From contig NZ_CP139707.1 in NCBI RefSeq assembly GCF_034377145.1, forward strand, positions 1,683,001-1,747,000: a stretch of DNA of 64,000 bases, read 5' to 3'. A program made the translations under genes and the position numbers. How positions within the stretch are numbered: the first letter of the stretch is position 1; every line of letters begins with the position of its first letter. Positions 54,897 to 64,000 of this stretch are shown one piece after another. Source of the stretch: Sulfitobacter sp. OXR-159. GTDB lineage: Bacteria; Pseudomonadota; Alphaproteobacteria; Rhodobacterales; Rhodobacteraceae. The notes below the pieces were generated by a model. The model searched no databases. It was given only the letters and a program-made list of their open reading frames with translations, and was not told the origin of the DNA.

Positions 54897-56389
54897 TCGT
54901 ACTGCTCCCGGTATTTGCGCACGATGTAGAGGGCCAGCACGTTCAGGCCCAAGGTCAGGACGAAGAGGGTCAGGCCAAGGGCAAAGGCCACCAGCGTCTC
55001 GGGGCTGGCGAAATCGCTGTCTCCGGTCAACTGGCTGACGATGCGGGTGGTGATGGTTGTCATGGCTTCCAATGGATTGCCCGAGATGCGGGCGATGGCC
55101 CCTGCCCCCAGCACGACGATCATCGTTTCACCGATGGCGCGGCTGGCGGCCAGCAAAACGGCCCCGACGATACCCGGCAAAGCGGCTGGGATCACGACCT
55201 GACGGATTGTCTCGGACTGCGTGGCACCCAAGCCGAAGGAGCCGTCGCGCAGCGACTGGGGCACCGCGTTGATGATGTCGTCCGACAGGGAGGAGACGAA
55301 AGGGATCAGCATGATGCCCATGACCAAACCAGCGGTCAGCACCGAGGTCGCGCCAGACATCCAGTCAACGCCCAGCAGCCCTGCATCCCCCCGGCCAAAG
55401 ACCTGCACAAGGAACGGCCCAACCGTCAGCAGCGCGAAGAGACCGTAAACGATGGTGGGGATACCAGCGAGGATCTCCAGCAGCGGCTTGGCTGTGGCGC
55501 GCACTTTGGGACCGGCATATTCACTTAGGTAAATCGCGGCGAAGAGCCCGATGGGCACAGCCACCAGCAGCGCAATGAAAGAGATATAGAGCGTCCCCCA
55601 AAGCACCGGCAGGATCGACAGGTCACTGTCCCCGCGAAAGTTTGGCGCCCAGGAGGAGCCGAAGAAGAAATCAGTCCATGGATGCAGATTAAAGAAGTTG
55701 ATCGTCTCGAACAGCATCGACAGCACAATGCCCACGGTGGTGAGGATCGCGAGGGAGGCCGCAAGGATCAGCAGAGCTTTGATGCCACCCTCGACCCGGT
55801 TACGGGCGCGGAATTCGGCATCGGTTTCGCGCAGCACCAGAAAAAGCGCGATCAAGGCGATGAGAGCGACGACAATGTTACGCCAGAAATTGCCCGTGGC
55901 CGTCATCTCGCGGTAGGCCTGCGCTGCGGCGAGGACTTCGGGGCTGATCTCGGCCCCGATGGCGACGCCGCGTTCGGCCAGCCATGCGCGCAGATCGTCC
56001 GCGGCAGATAGGTCCGTTGCGTCGCCCGCGCTGAGAGCGCCGGCAGAAACCGCCGCATCCAGCCCATCGGCCAAACGGCGTACATCGCTCATGATCAGGT
56101 TAGCGGAAGACCCTTCGGGCACAGCCTCGGCAGGGATCATGTCGACCACCGAAGATTGCACCAGCATCGGCTGCACCAGCAGCCAGAGGCCCAGAACCAA
56201 AAGCGCGGGCACTGCCACGCTCATCACCGCGTTATAGCCGTAATAGCTTGGCAGCGAATGCAGATTGCGGCTGTCGCCTTGGGCAGAGGCCAAAGCCCGA
56301 CGCCGCGCAAGGAAGTAGCCGCCCAGTGCCAAAGCCGCGATCAGGATGACCAGTGGCAGCACCGCGCCTGTTGTCAGTATTTGTCCCAC
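54893..56389 (-). CDS. pstC: Phosphate ABC transporter permease PstC, long form
   Basis: 498 aa against 319 in E. coli. There are two N-terminal helices (about 8-27 and 55-76) and a soluble segment (about 85-170) with DVRRLADGLDAAVSAGALSAGDATDL. Another helix pair follows, then the core with FFFGSSWAPNFRG, SEYAGPKVRATAKPLLEILAGIPTIVYG and DGSFGLGATQSETIRQVVIPAALPG. The long form is usual in Rhodobacterales. A terminator-like hairpin precedes it after pstS. Confidence 0.95.
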   Translation of the reverse strand: MGQILTTGAVLPLVILIAALALGGYFLARRRALASAQGDSRNLHSLPSYYGYNAVMSVAVPALLVLGLWLLVQPMLVQSSVVDMIPAEAVPEGSSANLIMSDVRRLADGLDAAVSAGALSAGDATDLSAADDLRAWLAERGVAIGAEISPEVLAAAQAYREMTATGNFWRNIVVALIALIALFLVLRETDAEFRARNRVEGGIKALLILAASLAILTTVGIVLSMLFETINFFNLHPWTDFFFGSSWAPNFRGDSDLSILPVLWGTLYISFIALLVAVPIGLFAAIYLSEYAGPKVRATAKPLLEILAGIPTIVYGLFALLTVGPFLVQVFGRGDAGLLGVDWMSGATSVLTAGLVMGIMLIPFVSSLSDDIINAVPQSLRDGSFGLGATQSETIRQVVIPAALPGIVGAVLLAASRAIGETMIVVLGAGAIARISGNPLEAMTTITTRIVSQLTGDSDFASPETLVAFALGLTLFVLTLGLNVLALYIVRKYREQYE

Positions 56390-56414
56390 ATGTCCCCCGG
56401 TGGATCAAAACGCG

Positions 56415-56443
56415 AAAAACCGGGGGCAGTTGCCCGCCCCCGG
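56415..56443 (-). terminator. Attenuator/terminator between pstS and pstC
   Basis: On the minus strand CCGGGGGC pairs with GCCCCCGG around an 8-base loop and is followed by five T. Lying between pstS and pstC, it should let the receptor be made in excess over the membrane components. Confidence 0.8.
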
Positions 56444-56460
56444 CGTCGTTTAAGTTAGGT

Positions 56461-57501
56461 TTAGGAACCGTTGCCCAGCACGGTTTCGTCAGCAACCACG
56501 GACTGGGTGTCGGCCAGCTCGGGGTCAGACACCAGACCGTATTCGGCCAGTGGGCCGTCGGGGCCAGCAACTTCGTCCGCGACGAAGAACTCAGCGTATT
56601 CTTTCAGACCGGGGATCACGCCGATGTGGGCTTTCTTGACGTAGAAGAACAGCGGGCGCGACACGGGGTAGTCACCCGAGGCGATGCTCTCGGTGGTTGG
56701 CTCAACGCCGCCCATGGTGGCAACCTGCAGCTTGTCGGTGTTGTTCTCATAGAAGGCCAGACCGAAGACGCCAATGCCGTCTTGGTTGCTTTCGATGCGT
56801 GCCAGCGTCTCGGTGTAGTCGCCGTCAATGTCGACCGACTTGCCGTCGGTGCGCAAGCTGATGCACTCTTTCTCAGCCGCTTTCTCGTCGCCGCCCGCAG
56901 CTTCGGCGAAAACTTCAAGATCACCGGTTTCTTCACAGCCCGCGAGGATCACTTTTTCCTCGAACACTTCGCGCGTGCCGTGTTTGGTGCCGGGGATGAA
57001 GGCTTGGATCGGCTGCGCGGGGAAGTCGGGGTTGACCTGATCCCATGTGGTATAGGGGTTCTCGGTCACTTCGCCGTCGACGACGACTTTGGCGCTCAGT
57101 GCCTTGTACCAATCGGTCGGGGTGAAGGCGAAAGTCTCGCCATTGATGTCGGAGGCGAAAACGATGCCGTCATAGCCGATGCGCACTTCGATGATGTCGG
57201 TCACGCCGTTCTCGGCACAGGCCGCCACTTCGGCTTCTTTGATCTGGCGCGAGGCGTTGGCCACGTCGATGGTGTTCTCGCCCACGCCTTCGCAGAAACG
57301 CTTGAGGCCAGCCGAGGAGCCGCCCGATTCCACGACCGGTGTCGGGAAGTCAAAGTTTTCGCCAAAGGCTTCGGCGACGATGGAGGCATAGGGCAGCACG
57401 GTCGAAGAACCGGCAACCTGTACTTGGTCACGCGCGGCAGCAGCAGTTGCGGATACGGCGGCAATCGCCAGGGCGGAAGTGGTGAGTTTTGCGAGTGACA
57501 T
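56461..57501 (-). CDS. pstS: Phosphate-binding protein PstS
   Basis: 346 aa. The signal peptide MSLAKLTTSALAIAAVSATAAAA is followed by RDQVQVAGSSTVLPYASIVAEAF, the phosphate-loop start. SGGSSAGLKRFCEGVG and ANASRQIKEAE are also family motifs. AGGAG lies 6 bases before the start at 57501. Three Pho-box repeats lie 80 bp upstream. It is expected to be the most strongly phosphate-regulated gene of the window. Confidence 0.96.
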   Translation of the reverse strand: MSLAKLTTSALAIAAVSATAAAARDQVQVAGSSTVLPYASIVAEAFGENFDFPTPVVESGGSSAGLKRFCEGVGENTIDVANASRQIKEAEVAACAENGVTDIIEVRIGYDGIVFASDINGETFAFTPTDWYKALSAKVVVDGEVTENPYTTWDQVNPDFPAQPIQAFIPGTKHGTREVFEEKVILAGCEETGDLEVFAEAAGGDEKAAEKECISLRTDGKSVDIDGDYTETLARIESNQDGIGVFGLAFYENNTDKLQVATMGGVEPTTESIASGDYPVSRPLFFYVKKAHIGVIPGLKEYAEFFVADEVAGPDGPLAEYGLVSDPELADTQSVVADETVLGNGS

Positions 57502-57580
57502 GATATCTCCTGTCAGATGCGAATTGGTGACCACCCCATTGTGATCTGCGCCCCGTCTATGAAGGCGGTGCTGTGCTTTT

Positions 57581-57609
57581 GTGACAGCAACGTTACAGTT
57601 CCATGACAG
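57581..57609 (-). promoter_or_regulatory. Pho box, three direct repeats, upstream of pstS
   Basis: Minus strand: CTGTCAT-GGAA-CTGTAAC-GTTG-CTGTCAC, three 7-mers at exact 11-bp spacing, each matching CTGTCAT in five or more bases. It lies between the phoR stop and the pstS start, and shows that pstSCAB-phoU-phoB has its own PhoB-activated promoter. Confidence 0.93.
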
Positions 57610-57639
57610 TCGGCCTGAATCACCAAATTTCTGCAAAAT

Positions 57640-58692
57640 TTAGTCAGATTCCGTTTTCATCGGCAAAATCACGCGGAATTCGGCCCCTTGGCCGGGGGTG
57701 CTGGTCACCTTGAGCCGCCCGCGGTGGCGATTCATTATGTGTTTGACGATGGCCAGACCCAACCCTGTCCCCCCAAGCGCGCGGCTGCGGTGACTGTCGA
57801 CGCGGTAGAACCGTTCGGTCAGGCGTGGTAGGTGAATCGCATCAATGCCGGGGCCATGGTCGCGCACGCTGACACAGACCGCCGGGCCGCGCATCGCCGG
57901 GTCATGGGCCGTGCTTTTAACCGAGATCTCGACCCTGTTGTCGCGCCCGCCGTATTTGATCGCGTTCTCGATAAGATTGGTAAAGACCTGCATCAACTGG
58001 TCTGCATCACCCAAGACCTGCGCCGGTTCATCGCCGAGCGCGGGGACCAACGTCACATTGCTATCGACAGCAAGCGGCGCGAGGTTGCGCAGGGTGCCAC
58101 GCAGCACGTCGCGCACATCCAGCGGCGCTTCGGGGCGTACGCGTTCCTCAGCCTCAACCCGGCTGAGAGACAGCAACTCTCCCACCAGCCGGTTCATCCG
58201 TTCGGCCTCTTGCGCCATGATCCCCAGAAACCGCTCGCGCGCCGCCGTGTCATCACGCGCCGGGCCTTGCAGCGTTTCGATAAATCCGATGAGCGCGGTG
58301 AGCGGCGTGCGCAGCTCATGGCTTACGTTGGCCACAAAATCGCGGCGCATTTGCCCGGCCTGCGCCATCTCCGTCACATCGTTGAAGCTGAGCAGGACGA
58401 TCCCATGCGCCCCCACCGGGCGCAGGCTGACGTCATAGGTGGTGCCGTGTTCGCCGCCAATGCTGGTGAAACGCGCTTGGCAGGGGCCCGCCCCCGAAAG
58501 ACACCGCTCCACCGCTTCGACCAGCCCCGGCTGGCGCAGTGCGGTGACAAAGTGGCGGCCCAGCAGCCCCTTGCCCAGCAAGTCCTCGGCGGGGGCGTTC
58601 AAAACGGTGATCCGCTCTTCCGCGTTGATGGCCACGCTCGGCAGCGGCAGTGCCGCCACCACCTCTGCAAGGGTCACGGCGGTATTGGCCAT
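57640..58692 (-). CDS. phoR: Phosphate regulon sensor kinase PhoR, apparently soluble form
   Basis: 350 aa. A PAS domain (about 10-110) is followed by HisKA with FVANVSHELRTPLTALIGFIETL (phospho-acceptor His) and an HATPase domain with NLIENAIKYGG, DHGPGI and GGTGLGLAIVKHI. No hydrophobic N-terminal helices are present, unlike E. coli PhoR. The start at 58692 lies 1 bp past the upstream stop; a longer frame to 58740 overlaps that gene and adds no membrane segment. It should signal to PhoB through PstSCAB-PhoU. Confidence 0.9.
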   Translation of the reverse strand: MANTAVTLAEVVAALPLPSVAINAEERITVLNAPAEDLLGKGLLGRHFVTALRQPGLVEAVERCLSGAGPCQARFTSIGGEHGTTYDVSLRPVGAHGIVLLSFNDVTEMAQAGQMRRDFVANVSHELRTPLTALIGFIETLQGPARDDTAARERFLGIMAQEAERMNRLVGELLSLSRVEAEERVRPEAPLDVRDVLRGTLRNLAPLAVDSNVTLVPALGDEPAQVLGDADQLMQVFTNLIENAIKYGGRDNRVEISVKSTAHDPAMRGPAVCVSVRDHGPGIDAIHLPRLTERFYRVDSHRSRALGGTGLGLAIVKHIMNRHRGRLKVTSTPGQGAEFRVILPMKTESD

Positions 58693-58693
58693 G

Positions 58694-59215
58694 TCAGAGC
58701 GGTTTAAGATCGCGGCGGAAGCGCGCGGCGTTTTCGGCATAGTGTTTGGCGCTCGCGGTCAGCTGCTGGATCGCCTGCGCGTCAAGCTCCCGCACCACTT
58801 TACCCGGCACCCCCATCACCAGAGACCCATCGGGGATCACCTTGTTTTCGGTGATCAGCGCCCCTGCCCCAATCAGGCAGTTTTTGCCGATCTTAGCGCC
58901 GTTCAGCACCGTGGCCCCCATGCCGATCAAGCTGTTGTCGCCGATGGTGCAGCCGTGCAGCATGACTTTGTGGCCGATGGTGCAATCCTCGCCCACGGTC
59001 AGCGGATAGCCCATATCGGTGTGAAAGACGCAGTTTTCTTGCACGTTGCTGCCGCGGCCCACGGTGATCATTTCATTGTCGCCGCGCAGGGTGCTGCCGA
59101 ACCAGACAGAGGCGTCAGGCCCGAGTGTGACTTTGCCGATCACATTGGCATCCGGCGCGACCCAAGCATCGGGAGAGACATCGGGGCGGGCATCAGCAAG
59201 GGCGTAAAGGGTCAT
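58694..59215 (-). CDS. Gamma-carbonic anhydrase family protein (hexapeptide repeat)
   Basis: 173 aa left-handed beta-helix. Repeating hexapeptides are seen ([57 protein letters not shown]). The zinc-ligand histidines are in [15 protein letters not shown]. Members include true carbonic anhydrases and inactive homologues such as PaaY/CaiE/YrdA, so activity is uncertain. It overlaps gmk by 4 bp. Confidence 0.9.
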   Translation of the reverse strand: MTLYALADARPDVSPDAWVAPDANVIGKVTLGPDASVWFGSTLRGDNEMITVGRGSNVQENCVFHTDMGYPLTVGEDCTIGHKVMLHGCTIGDNSLIGMGATVLNGAKIGKNCLIGAGALITENKVIPDGSLVMGVPGKVVRELDAQAIQQLTASAKHYAENAARFRRDLKPL

Positions 59216-59859
59216 TTCAACTCCTCAAATTCAGATTGCAGACGGCGGACGTGATCCTTGATGGCGGGCTGTTGGCTCAGCCGCAGCCGCGCGGCGGTAA
59301 TGATGGATTTCAGCCGCGCCTCGGTCTGGTCGAGGTCATCATTCACCAGCACGAAGTCATAGCCATCCCAGTGGCTGATCTCGTCCCAGCTTTTGCCCAT
59401 GCGTTTGGCAATGGTCTCGGCATCGTCCTGCCCCCGGCTTTCCAAACGGCGTTTCAATTCGGTGATCGAGGGCGGCAGCAGGAAGATCGACAGCGTGTGG
59501 GTGTTCAGATCCGAGTTGCGGATTTGCTGTGCGCCCTGCCAGTCGATGTCAAAGAGGATATCTTGCCCCTGATCGATCGCCGCCTGCACGGGCGCCTTGG
59601 GCGAGCCATAGAAATTGCCGAAGACATGGGCGTGTTCCAGCATCTCGCCCTCGGCCACGGCCTGACGGAAGTGCTCCTCGCCGACGAAGCGGTAATCGGT
59701 GCCGTCCTCCTCGCCCGGTCGGGGCGCGCGGGTGGTGGCGGAGACCGAAAAATTGATCGTCGGATCCCATGCGCGCAGGGCGCGGGCCATGGTCGATTTG
59801 CCCGCCCCAGAGGGGGAACTGAGAATGATCAGAAGGCCGCGTCGGCTTGGGTTGGTCAC
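59212..59859 (-). CDS. gmk: Guanylate kinase
   Basis: 215 aa. P-loop [16 protein letters not shown] near residue 13, [22 protein letters not shown] (GMP-binding) and [12 protein letters not shown]. It phosphorylates GMP to GDP. It is coupled to yicC (3-bp gap), a usual partner. Confidence 0.97.
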   Translation of the reverse strand: MTNPSRRGLLIILSSPSGAGKSTMARALRAWDPTINFSVSATTRAPRPGEEDGTDYRFVGEEHFRQAVAEGEMLEHAHVFGNFYGSPKAPVQAAIDQGQDILFDIDWQGAQQIRNSDLNTHTLSIFLLPPSITELKRRLESRGQDDAETIAKRMGKSWDEISHWDGYDFVLVNDDLDQTEARLKSIITAARLRLSQQPAIKDHVRRLQSEFEELK

Positions 59860-59862
59860 GTC

Positions 59863-60753
59863 TTACTCCACATTTTGCACTTGTTCGCGCATTTGGTCGA
59901 TCACCGCCTTCAGGGCCAGACCGACAGTCGTCAATTCAGTGCTCTGCGCCTTGGAGCAGAGCGTGTTTGCTTCGCGATTGAACTCCTGCATCAGGAAATC
60001 CAGCTTGCGCCCCACCGGCCCGCCCTGCCCGATCAACGCACGGGCGGCGGTGACATGGGCTGCAAGGCGGTCAATCTCTTCGGTGACATCGGCTTTGACC
60101 GCGATCAAGGCCAGTTCCTGCGCCACCCGGTCGGCATCCGCGCCTTCGCTGTTGTCCATCACCCGTGCGAGGTTGCGGCGCAGGTTGGCGGCGCTGTCTT
60201 CGCGGCGCGCCTCCGCCAATGACGCGGCTTCGGCGGCAAGGTTTTCGACCTCGGTCAACTGGTCCTGCATCACCGCGGCCAGCGCCGCGCCTTCTTGCGC
60301 GCGCATGGCGTTGAAGTCGCGCAGCAAGGCGGGCATTTCCGACAGCAAAGCGTCGCGCAGCGCGTCGATGTCCTGTGCCTGCTCGGCCTGTTCCAGCACG
60401 CCGCGCATGGTGAGAATGTCGCTTGCCCGCGAAGGCGCGAGCGACACACCGGCATCCATCGCGCGGGCCTCAATCTCATGCAGGGCGGTCAGCAGCGTGT
60501 CGACATGCGCCGCGTTGACCTGCAAGCTGCCGTCGCTCTCAGCCGAGGATATCCGCAGGTTGCAGGTGATATTGCCCCGCGCCACCTGAGCCGTCACCTG
60601 CTTGCGCAGGGCGACCTCCAGCCCGTCGACCCAATCGGGCACACGCAGCCGCAGGTCGAGCCCTTTGCCATTGACCGCGCGCAACTCCCAAGACCAGCTC
60701 CAGCCCTCCAAAGCGCCGGAGGCAGAGGCGAAACCTGTCATGGACCTGATCAT
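59863..60753 (-). CDS. YicC-family endoribonuclease/stress protein
   Basis: 296 aa. The N-terminus MIRSMTGFASASG and the C-terminus VGRKLDFLMQEFNREANTLCSKAQSTELTTVGLALKAVIDQMREQVQN are the YicC_N and DUF1732 signatures. YicC of E. coli is an RNase acting on small RNAs. AAGGAACG lies 8 bases before the start at 60753. It is the first gene of yicC-gmk-gammaCA-phoR on this strand. Confidence 0.94.
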   Translation of the reverse strand: MIRSMTGFASASGALEGWSWSWELRAVNGKGLDLRLRVPDWVDGLEVALRKQVTAQVARGNITCNLRISSAESDGSLQVNAAHVDTLLTALHEIEARAMDAGVSLAPSRASDILTMRGVLEQAEQAQDIDALRDALLSEMPALLRDFNAMRAQEGAALAAVMQDQLTEVENLAAEAASLAEARREDSAANLRRNLARVMDNSEGADADRVAQELALIAVKADVTEEIDRLAAHVTAARALIGQGGPVGRKLDFLMQEFNREANTLCSKAQSTELTTVGLALKAVIDQMREQVQNVE

Positions 60754-60996
60754 CGGCGCGTTCCTTGCAAGGGCGGTCATGTCCTGCCTTACGGCGAAAC
60801 CCCCGCGGGGGGCAAGCCCCCGGCCCCGATGGCGCGGCTGATCCCACCGCAATGTTGTTAACCACTTCGCCGAAAGCGGGACGAATTCTCTCTCGGTCTG
60901 CGATATTAATGATTTGGTAATGTTTTCGGCCACATTGTGCCGCTGTCGTTTCAAAAACGGCAGCTGTATTGGCCAGGTCCTTATGGGTGAGTTTTA

Positions 60997-61695
60997 ATGG
61001 GCAATACAGGCCACACCGCGCAGAATGTTGTCGCCATGTCAGATCATCGGACGCATGTTGGCTATGGCCCGCTGGCGCAGGTCGAAGCCTATTGGGAAGC
61101 CTTGCGTGGCAACAGATTGATGCCGCGGCGGTCCGATATCGACCCGCGCGGGATAGAGGCTGCGCTGGAATACGCCTTTATCCTTGAACGTGTCGCGGTG
61201 GGTGTTGGGCGGTTGCGTATCGCGGGCGGCCATCTGCGCGATCTCATGGGGATGGAAGTGCGTGGCATGCCAATCACCGCCTTTTTCGGCACGCAATCGC
61301 GTCCCCGCGTCAGCGAGGCGCTGGAAGAGGTTTTTCAACTTCCCGGTCAATCCACCCTGCATCTCAGCGCGGCTGCCTCCTATGGGCGACCGGCTTTGAC
61401 GGGGCGCATGCTGCTTTTGCCGCTTAAAAGCGATCTGGGCGATGTCAGCCGGGTGCTGGGCTGTCTCGTCGTGCAGGGCGAGGTCGGCCAAACCCCGCGG
61501 CGTTTCGATCTGGCGCAGGCGACGCGGCGCAGCGGCATTGGCGGAGCGACCAGAGCGTTGCGCTATGCCGCTCCGTTGCAACAGTCGACTTTGCCAAGGG
61601 AAACCGGATTTGCAGAGGGAAAAGCCAGCTTCACCAGTGCCAAGACGGGAGATCTGCCGCCCTACCTGCGTCTGGTGAAGTCAGAGCAGGAATAG
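60997..61695 (+). CDS. PAS_5 domain protein
   Basis: 232 aa. The conserved part (about 28-165) has EAYWEALRGNRLMPRRSDIDPRGIEAALEYAFILERV and IAGGHLRDLMGMEVRGMPITAFF, the alphaproteobacterial PAS_5 (DUF1446-like) signature. The C-terminal 60 residues look disordered. No output domain or membrane helix is present, so it is a stand-alone sensor or adaptor of unknown role. A TTAA-N7-GTAA sequence at 60906-60920, close to a CtrA site, lies upstream. Confidence 0.82.
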   Translation: MGNTGHTAQNVVAMSDHRTHVGYGPLAQVEAYWEALRGNRLMPRRSDIDPRGIEAALEYAFILERVAVGVGRLRIAGGHLRDLMGMEVRGMPITAFFGTQSRPRVSEALEEVFQLPGQSTLHLSAAASYGRPALTGRMLLLPLKSDLGDVSRVLGCLVVQGEVGQTPRRFDLAQATRRSGIGGATRALRYAAPLQQSTLPRETGFAEGKASFTSAKTGDLPPYLRLVKSEQE

Positions 61696-61719
61696 CGCGC
61701 AAACCTGCCCTTCGAACGT

Positions 61720-61754
61720 AAAAAAACGCCGCCCTGCATCATGCGGGGCGGCGT
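61720..61754. terminator. Terminator between convergent PAS_5 and DAHP synthase genes
   Basis: ACGCCGCCC at 61726-61734 pairs with GGGCGGCGT at 61746-61754. The A-run at 61720-61726 gives a T-run on the minus strand, so it serves mainly the DAHP synthase gene. Confidence 0.85.
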
Positions 61755-61788
61755 CAATCTCATCGTTGGTCGGCCAAGGTCGCGTCTG

Positions 61789-63159
61789 TTACCCAGCTGC
61801 CCGCGCTGTCTGTGCCGTGCGGCGGTTCGACAGTTCTTCGGCAACCAAGAACGCCAATTCCAGCGACTGGCTGGCGTTCAGGCGCGGGTCGCAAGCAGTG
61901 TGGTAGCGGTCCGACAGGTCTTCGTCGCTGACCGCGCGCACGCCGCCGGTGCATTCGGTCACGTCTTGGCCTGTCATCTCGAAATGCACACCACCGGGGA
62001 CAGAGCCTTCGGCGTTATGAACGGCAAAGAACTCATGCACTTCGCGCAGCACGGAATCAAACGGCCGGGTCTTGTAGCCGGTCGAGGATTTGATCGTGTT
62101 GCCGTGCATCGCGTCACAGGTCCAGACGACATTCGCGCCCTCTTCCTGCACGGTTTTGATGAGACGCGGCAGGTGATCGCCCACCTGTCCCGCACCAAAG
62201 CGCGAGATCAGCGTCAGACGGCCTTCTTCGTTGTCGGGGTTCAGCTTGGCCATCAATTGCTTGAGGTCATCGCTGGTCATCGAGGGGCCGCATTTCAGGC
62301 CGATCGGGTTTTGCACACCACGGGCGAATTCCACATGCGCGCCGTCCGGCTGCCGCGTGCGGTCACCGATCCAGATCATATGGCCCGAACCTGCCAGCCA
62401 TTTGCCGGTCTGGCTGTCGCGACGGCAAAGCGCCTCTTCATACTCCAGCAGCAGGGATTCGTGGCTGGTGTAAAATTCCACCGATTGCAGCGTATGCGCG
62501 GTTTCGGCGGTTACGCCAGCGGCGGCCATGAAATCCAGCGTGTCAGAGATGCGGTTCGCGATCTCACGGTATTTCTCGGCCTTTTCGTCGTCGGTGAAGC
62601 CCAGCGTCCAGCCGTGCACCTGATGCACATCCGCATAGCCCCCGGTTGAGAAGGCGCGCAAAAGGTTCAGCGTGGCGGCGGCCTGTGTGTAGGCGCGCAG
62701 CATCTTTTGCGGGTCGGGGATGCGCGACTCGGCGGTGAAGGCCAGATCGTTGATGATGTCGCCGCGGTAGCTGGGCAGTTCCACGCCATCAACTGTCTCG
62801 GTCGGGGCCGAACGCGGTTTGGCGAATTGCCCCGCCATACGGCCCAGCTTGATCACCGGCACTTTGGCACCATGGGTCAGCACGATGGCCATCTGCAACA
62901 TCACTTTGAATGTGTCGCGAATGGCGTCCGAGCTGAACTGCTCAAAGCTCTCCGCGCAATCGCCGCCCTGCAAAAGGAAGGCTTCGCCACGGCCAGCGGC
63001 GGCCAGATGTTTCTTCAACCGGCGTGCTTCGCCCGCAAAAACGAGGACCGGATAGCGTGCCAGCTGTGCCTCAACCGCTTGCAATGCGGCTTGGTCAGGG
63101 TAATCGGGCATCTGGACGCGCGGTTTGCTGCGCCAGCTTGAGGTGCTCCAGTCTGTCAT
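61789..63159 (-). CDS. Class II 3-deoxy-7-phosphoheptulonate (DAHP) synthase
   Basis: 456 aa. Signatures of the plant-like class II enzyme: [11 protein letters not shown] near residue 68, [14 protein letters not shown], and [11 protein letters not shown] with metal and substrate residues. [18 protein letters not shown] is near the C-terminus. It makes DAHP from phosphoenolpyruvate and erythrose 4-phosphate, the entry to aromatic amino acids. The start at 63159 has a GGAG site 8 bases before; a longer reading of six codons is less likely. It is divergent from the GlxA-type regulator. Confidence 0.96.
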   Translation of the reverse strand: MTDWSTSSWRSKPRVQMPDYPDQAALQAVEAQLARYPVLVFAGEARRLKKHLAAAGRGEAFLLQGGDCAESFEQFSSDAIRDTFKVMLQMAIVLTHGAKVPVIKLGRMAGQFAKPRSAPTETVDGVELPSYRGDIINDLAFTAESRIPDPQKMLRAYTQAAATLNLLRAFSTGGYADVHQVHGWTLGFTDDEKAEKYREIANRISDTLDFMAAAGVTAETAHTLQSVEFYTSHESLLLEYEEALCRRDSQTGKWLAGSGHMIWIGDRTRQPDGAHVEFARGVQNPIGLKCGPSMTSDDLKQLMAKLNPDNEEGRLTLISRFGAGQVGDHLPRLIKTVQEEGANVVWTCDAMHGNTIKSSTGYKTRPFDSVLREVHEFFAVHNAEGSVPGGVHFEMTGQDVTECTGGVRAVSDEDLSDRYHTACDPRLNASQSLELAFLVAEELSNRRTAQTARAAG

Positions 63160-63350
63160 CTTTCTACTCCGCTCCACAGCGCCGAGTGTCGGCGCTTCGT
63201 GATCTTTCTCTATACAAAGGCGCGGGGAAAGTGACCAGAACCGAAATGCGCCCTATTGACGTTGCGACAGGGCCGTGGGCAATGTTTTCGGCAAGTTCTG
63301 GCGGCCATGGCACATGTCGGCAGAGACGACCTGAGTAGAAAGACGCCGAG

Positions 63351-64000
63351 ATGTCCCAACCGCGCCCGGCCACCCGCATGCCCCCCCAGACCGACAAGCC
63401 GCGGCGCTTCGTCTTTGTGCTGTTGGAGAATTTCACTCTGCTGAGCTTTGCCTCCGCTGTGGAATGCCTGCGTATCACCAATCGCATGCTCGAACGCGAG
63501 GTCTACCAATGGCAGGCCGTGGGCGAAAGCGGTGAGGCCTGCACAAGCTCGGCCGGCGCGGTCTTTGCGCTTGATGGCGGGCTAGAGGAATTGGGCCGTG
63601 ACGACACGATTGTGATCTGCGGCGGCCTCGACGTACAGGCGGCGACTACCAAGAAACTGTTGGCCTGGTTGCGCCGCGAGGCCCGCAAAGGGTTGGTGGT
63701 GGGCGGCCTGTGCACCGCAGCGCACACGCTGGCCAAGGCCGGGCTGCTGGATGGCAAACGCGCAACGATCCATTGGGAGAATCAAGACAGCTTTGGCGAG
63801 GAATTCGAAGAGGTTATCCTGACGAAATCGGTTTTCGTGGTGGACGGCAACCGGTTGACCACGGCGGGCGGCACCTCGTCTCTGGATTTGATGCTGAAAC
63901 TCATCGCCGATGATCACGGCGAAGAAACAGCCAATGCCGTGGCGGATCAGCTGATCTATTCCTCAATCCGCACCGATCAAGACACGCAACGCCTGTCGGT
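63351..64000 (+). CDS. GlxA-type AraC-family regulator, 3' truncated by window edge
   Basis: 216 codons are visible and the frame is open at the edge. The visible part is a DJ-1/PfpI-type amidase-like domain: RFVFVLLENFTLLSFASAVECLRITNRM at the start, IVICGGLDV in the middle, and VVGGLCTAAHTLAKAGLLDGKRATIHWEN, the elbow segment found in GlxA, GbdR, CdhR and ArgR regulators. An AraC helix-turn-helix should follow outside the window. Relatives control betaine, carnitine or arginine use; the specific ligand cannot be told. Confidence 0.87.
   Translation, partial: MSQPRPATRMPPQTDKPRRFVFVLLENFTLLSFASAVECLRITNRMLEREVYQWQAVGESGEACTSSAGAVFALDGGLEELGRDDTIVICGGLDVQAATTKKLLAWLRREARKGLVVGGLCTAAHTLAKAGLLDGKRATIHWENQDSFGEEFEEVILTKSVFVVDGNRLTTAGGTSSLDLMLKLIADDHGEETANAVADQLIYSSIRTDQDTQRLS

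Overview
The window comes from an alphaproteobacterium of the order Rhodobacterales, most likely the marine Roseobacter group (Sulfitobacter or Phaeobacter type). This is inferred from the high G+C, the ChpT phosphotransferase, the long-tailed ribosomal protein L21, the ornithine-lipid pair olsBA, a pterin-binding methyltransferase like that of a split methionine synthase, and the gene order phoR-pstSCAB-phoU-phoB. It is ordinary chromosome. I see no insertion sequence, phage gene, CRISPR array or rRNA. One tRNA (Ser-CGA) is present.

Layout. 1-4.1 kb: an arginine or methylarginine catabolic operon (TetR regulator, AruH-like transaminase, AruI-like decarboxylase, dimethylargininase). 4.4-6.2 kb: two oxidoreductases. 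6.4-8.7 kb (minus): one-carbon genes (98-aa protein, methylene-THF reductase, methyl-THF:corrinoid methyltransferase). 9.0-10.9 kb: ppx and rlmE. 11.0-12.8 kb: a secreted protein, a remnant gene and an exported MBL hydrolase. 13.0-15.5 kb: methionine importer metNIQ. 15.8-24.8 kb: a taurine-type ABC transporter, an XRE-cupin regulator and two dimethylglycine-dehydrogenase-like flavoproteins. Two matching inverted repeats (GTGAAAA-N11-TTTTCAC) lie before the transporter and at the regulator's start codon.

24.8-37.6 kb is a microaerobic respiration island: ccoNOQP and ccoGHIS for the cbb3 oxidase, a FixK-like CRP/FNR regulator, an OmpR-type response regulator, a hybrid FixL-like heme-PAS kinase, a lipoprotein cytochrome c and UspA. 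Three FNR/FixK boxes precede ccoN, ccoG and uspA at nearly the same distance from the start codons. A direct repeat resembling the rhizobial K-box lies before fixK. Together this matches the hFixL-FxkR-FixK cascade known from Rhizobium.

37.7-49.7 kb holds tRNA-Ser, two DUF2059 proteins, rplU-rpmA, a GNAT enzyme, obgE-proB-proA, chpT, a DUF3553 protein, olsBA and rpsB-tsf. 49.9-51.1 kb: aroQ and a LuxR-type regulator with no synthase nearby. 51.3-60.8 kb (minus): yicC, gmk, a gamma-carbonic anhydrase homologue and the phosphate regulon, with three Pho-box repeats before pstS. 61.0-64.0 kb: a PAS_5 protein, class II DAHP synthase and a GlxA-type regulator cut by the window edge.
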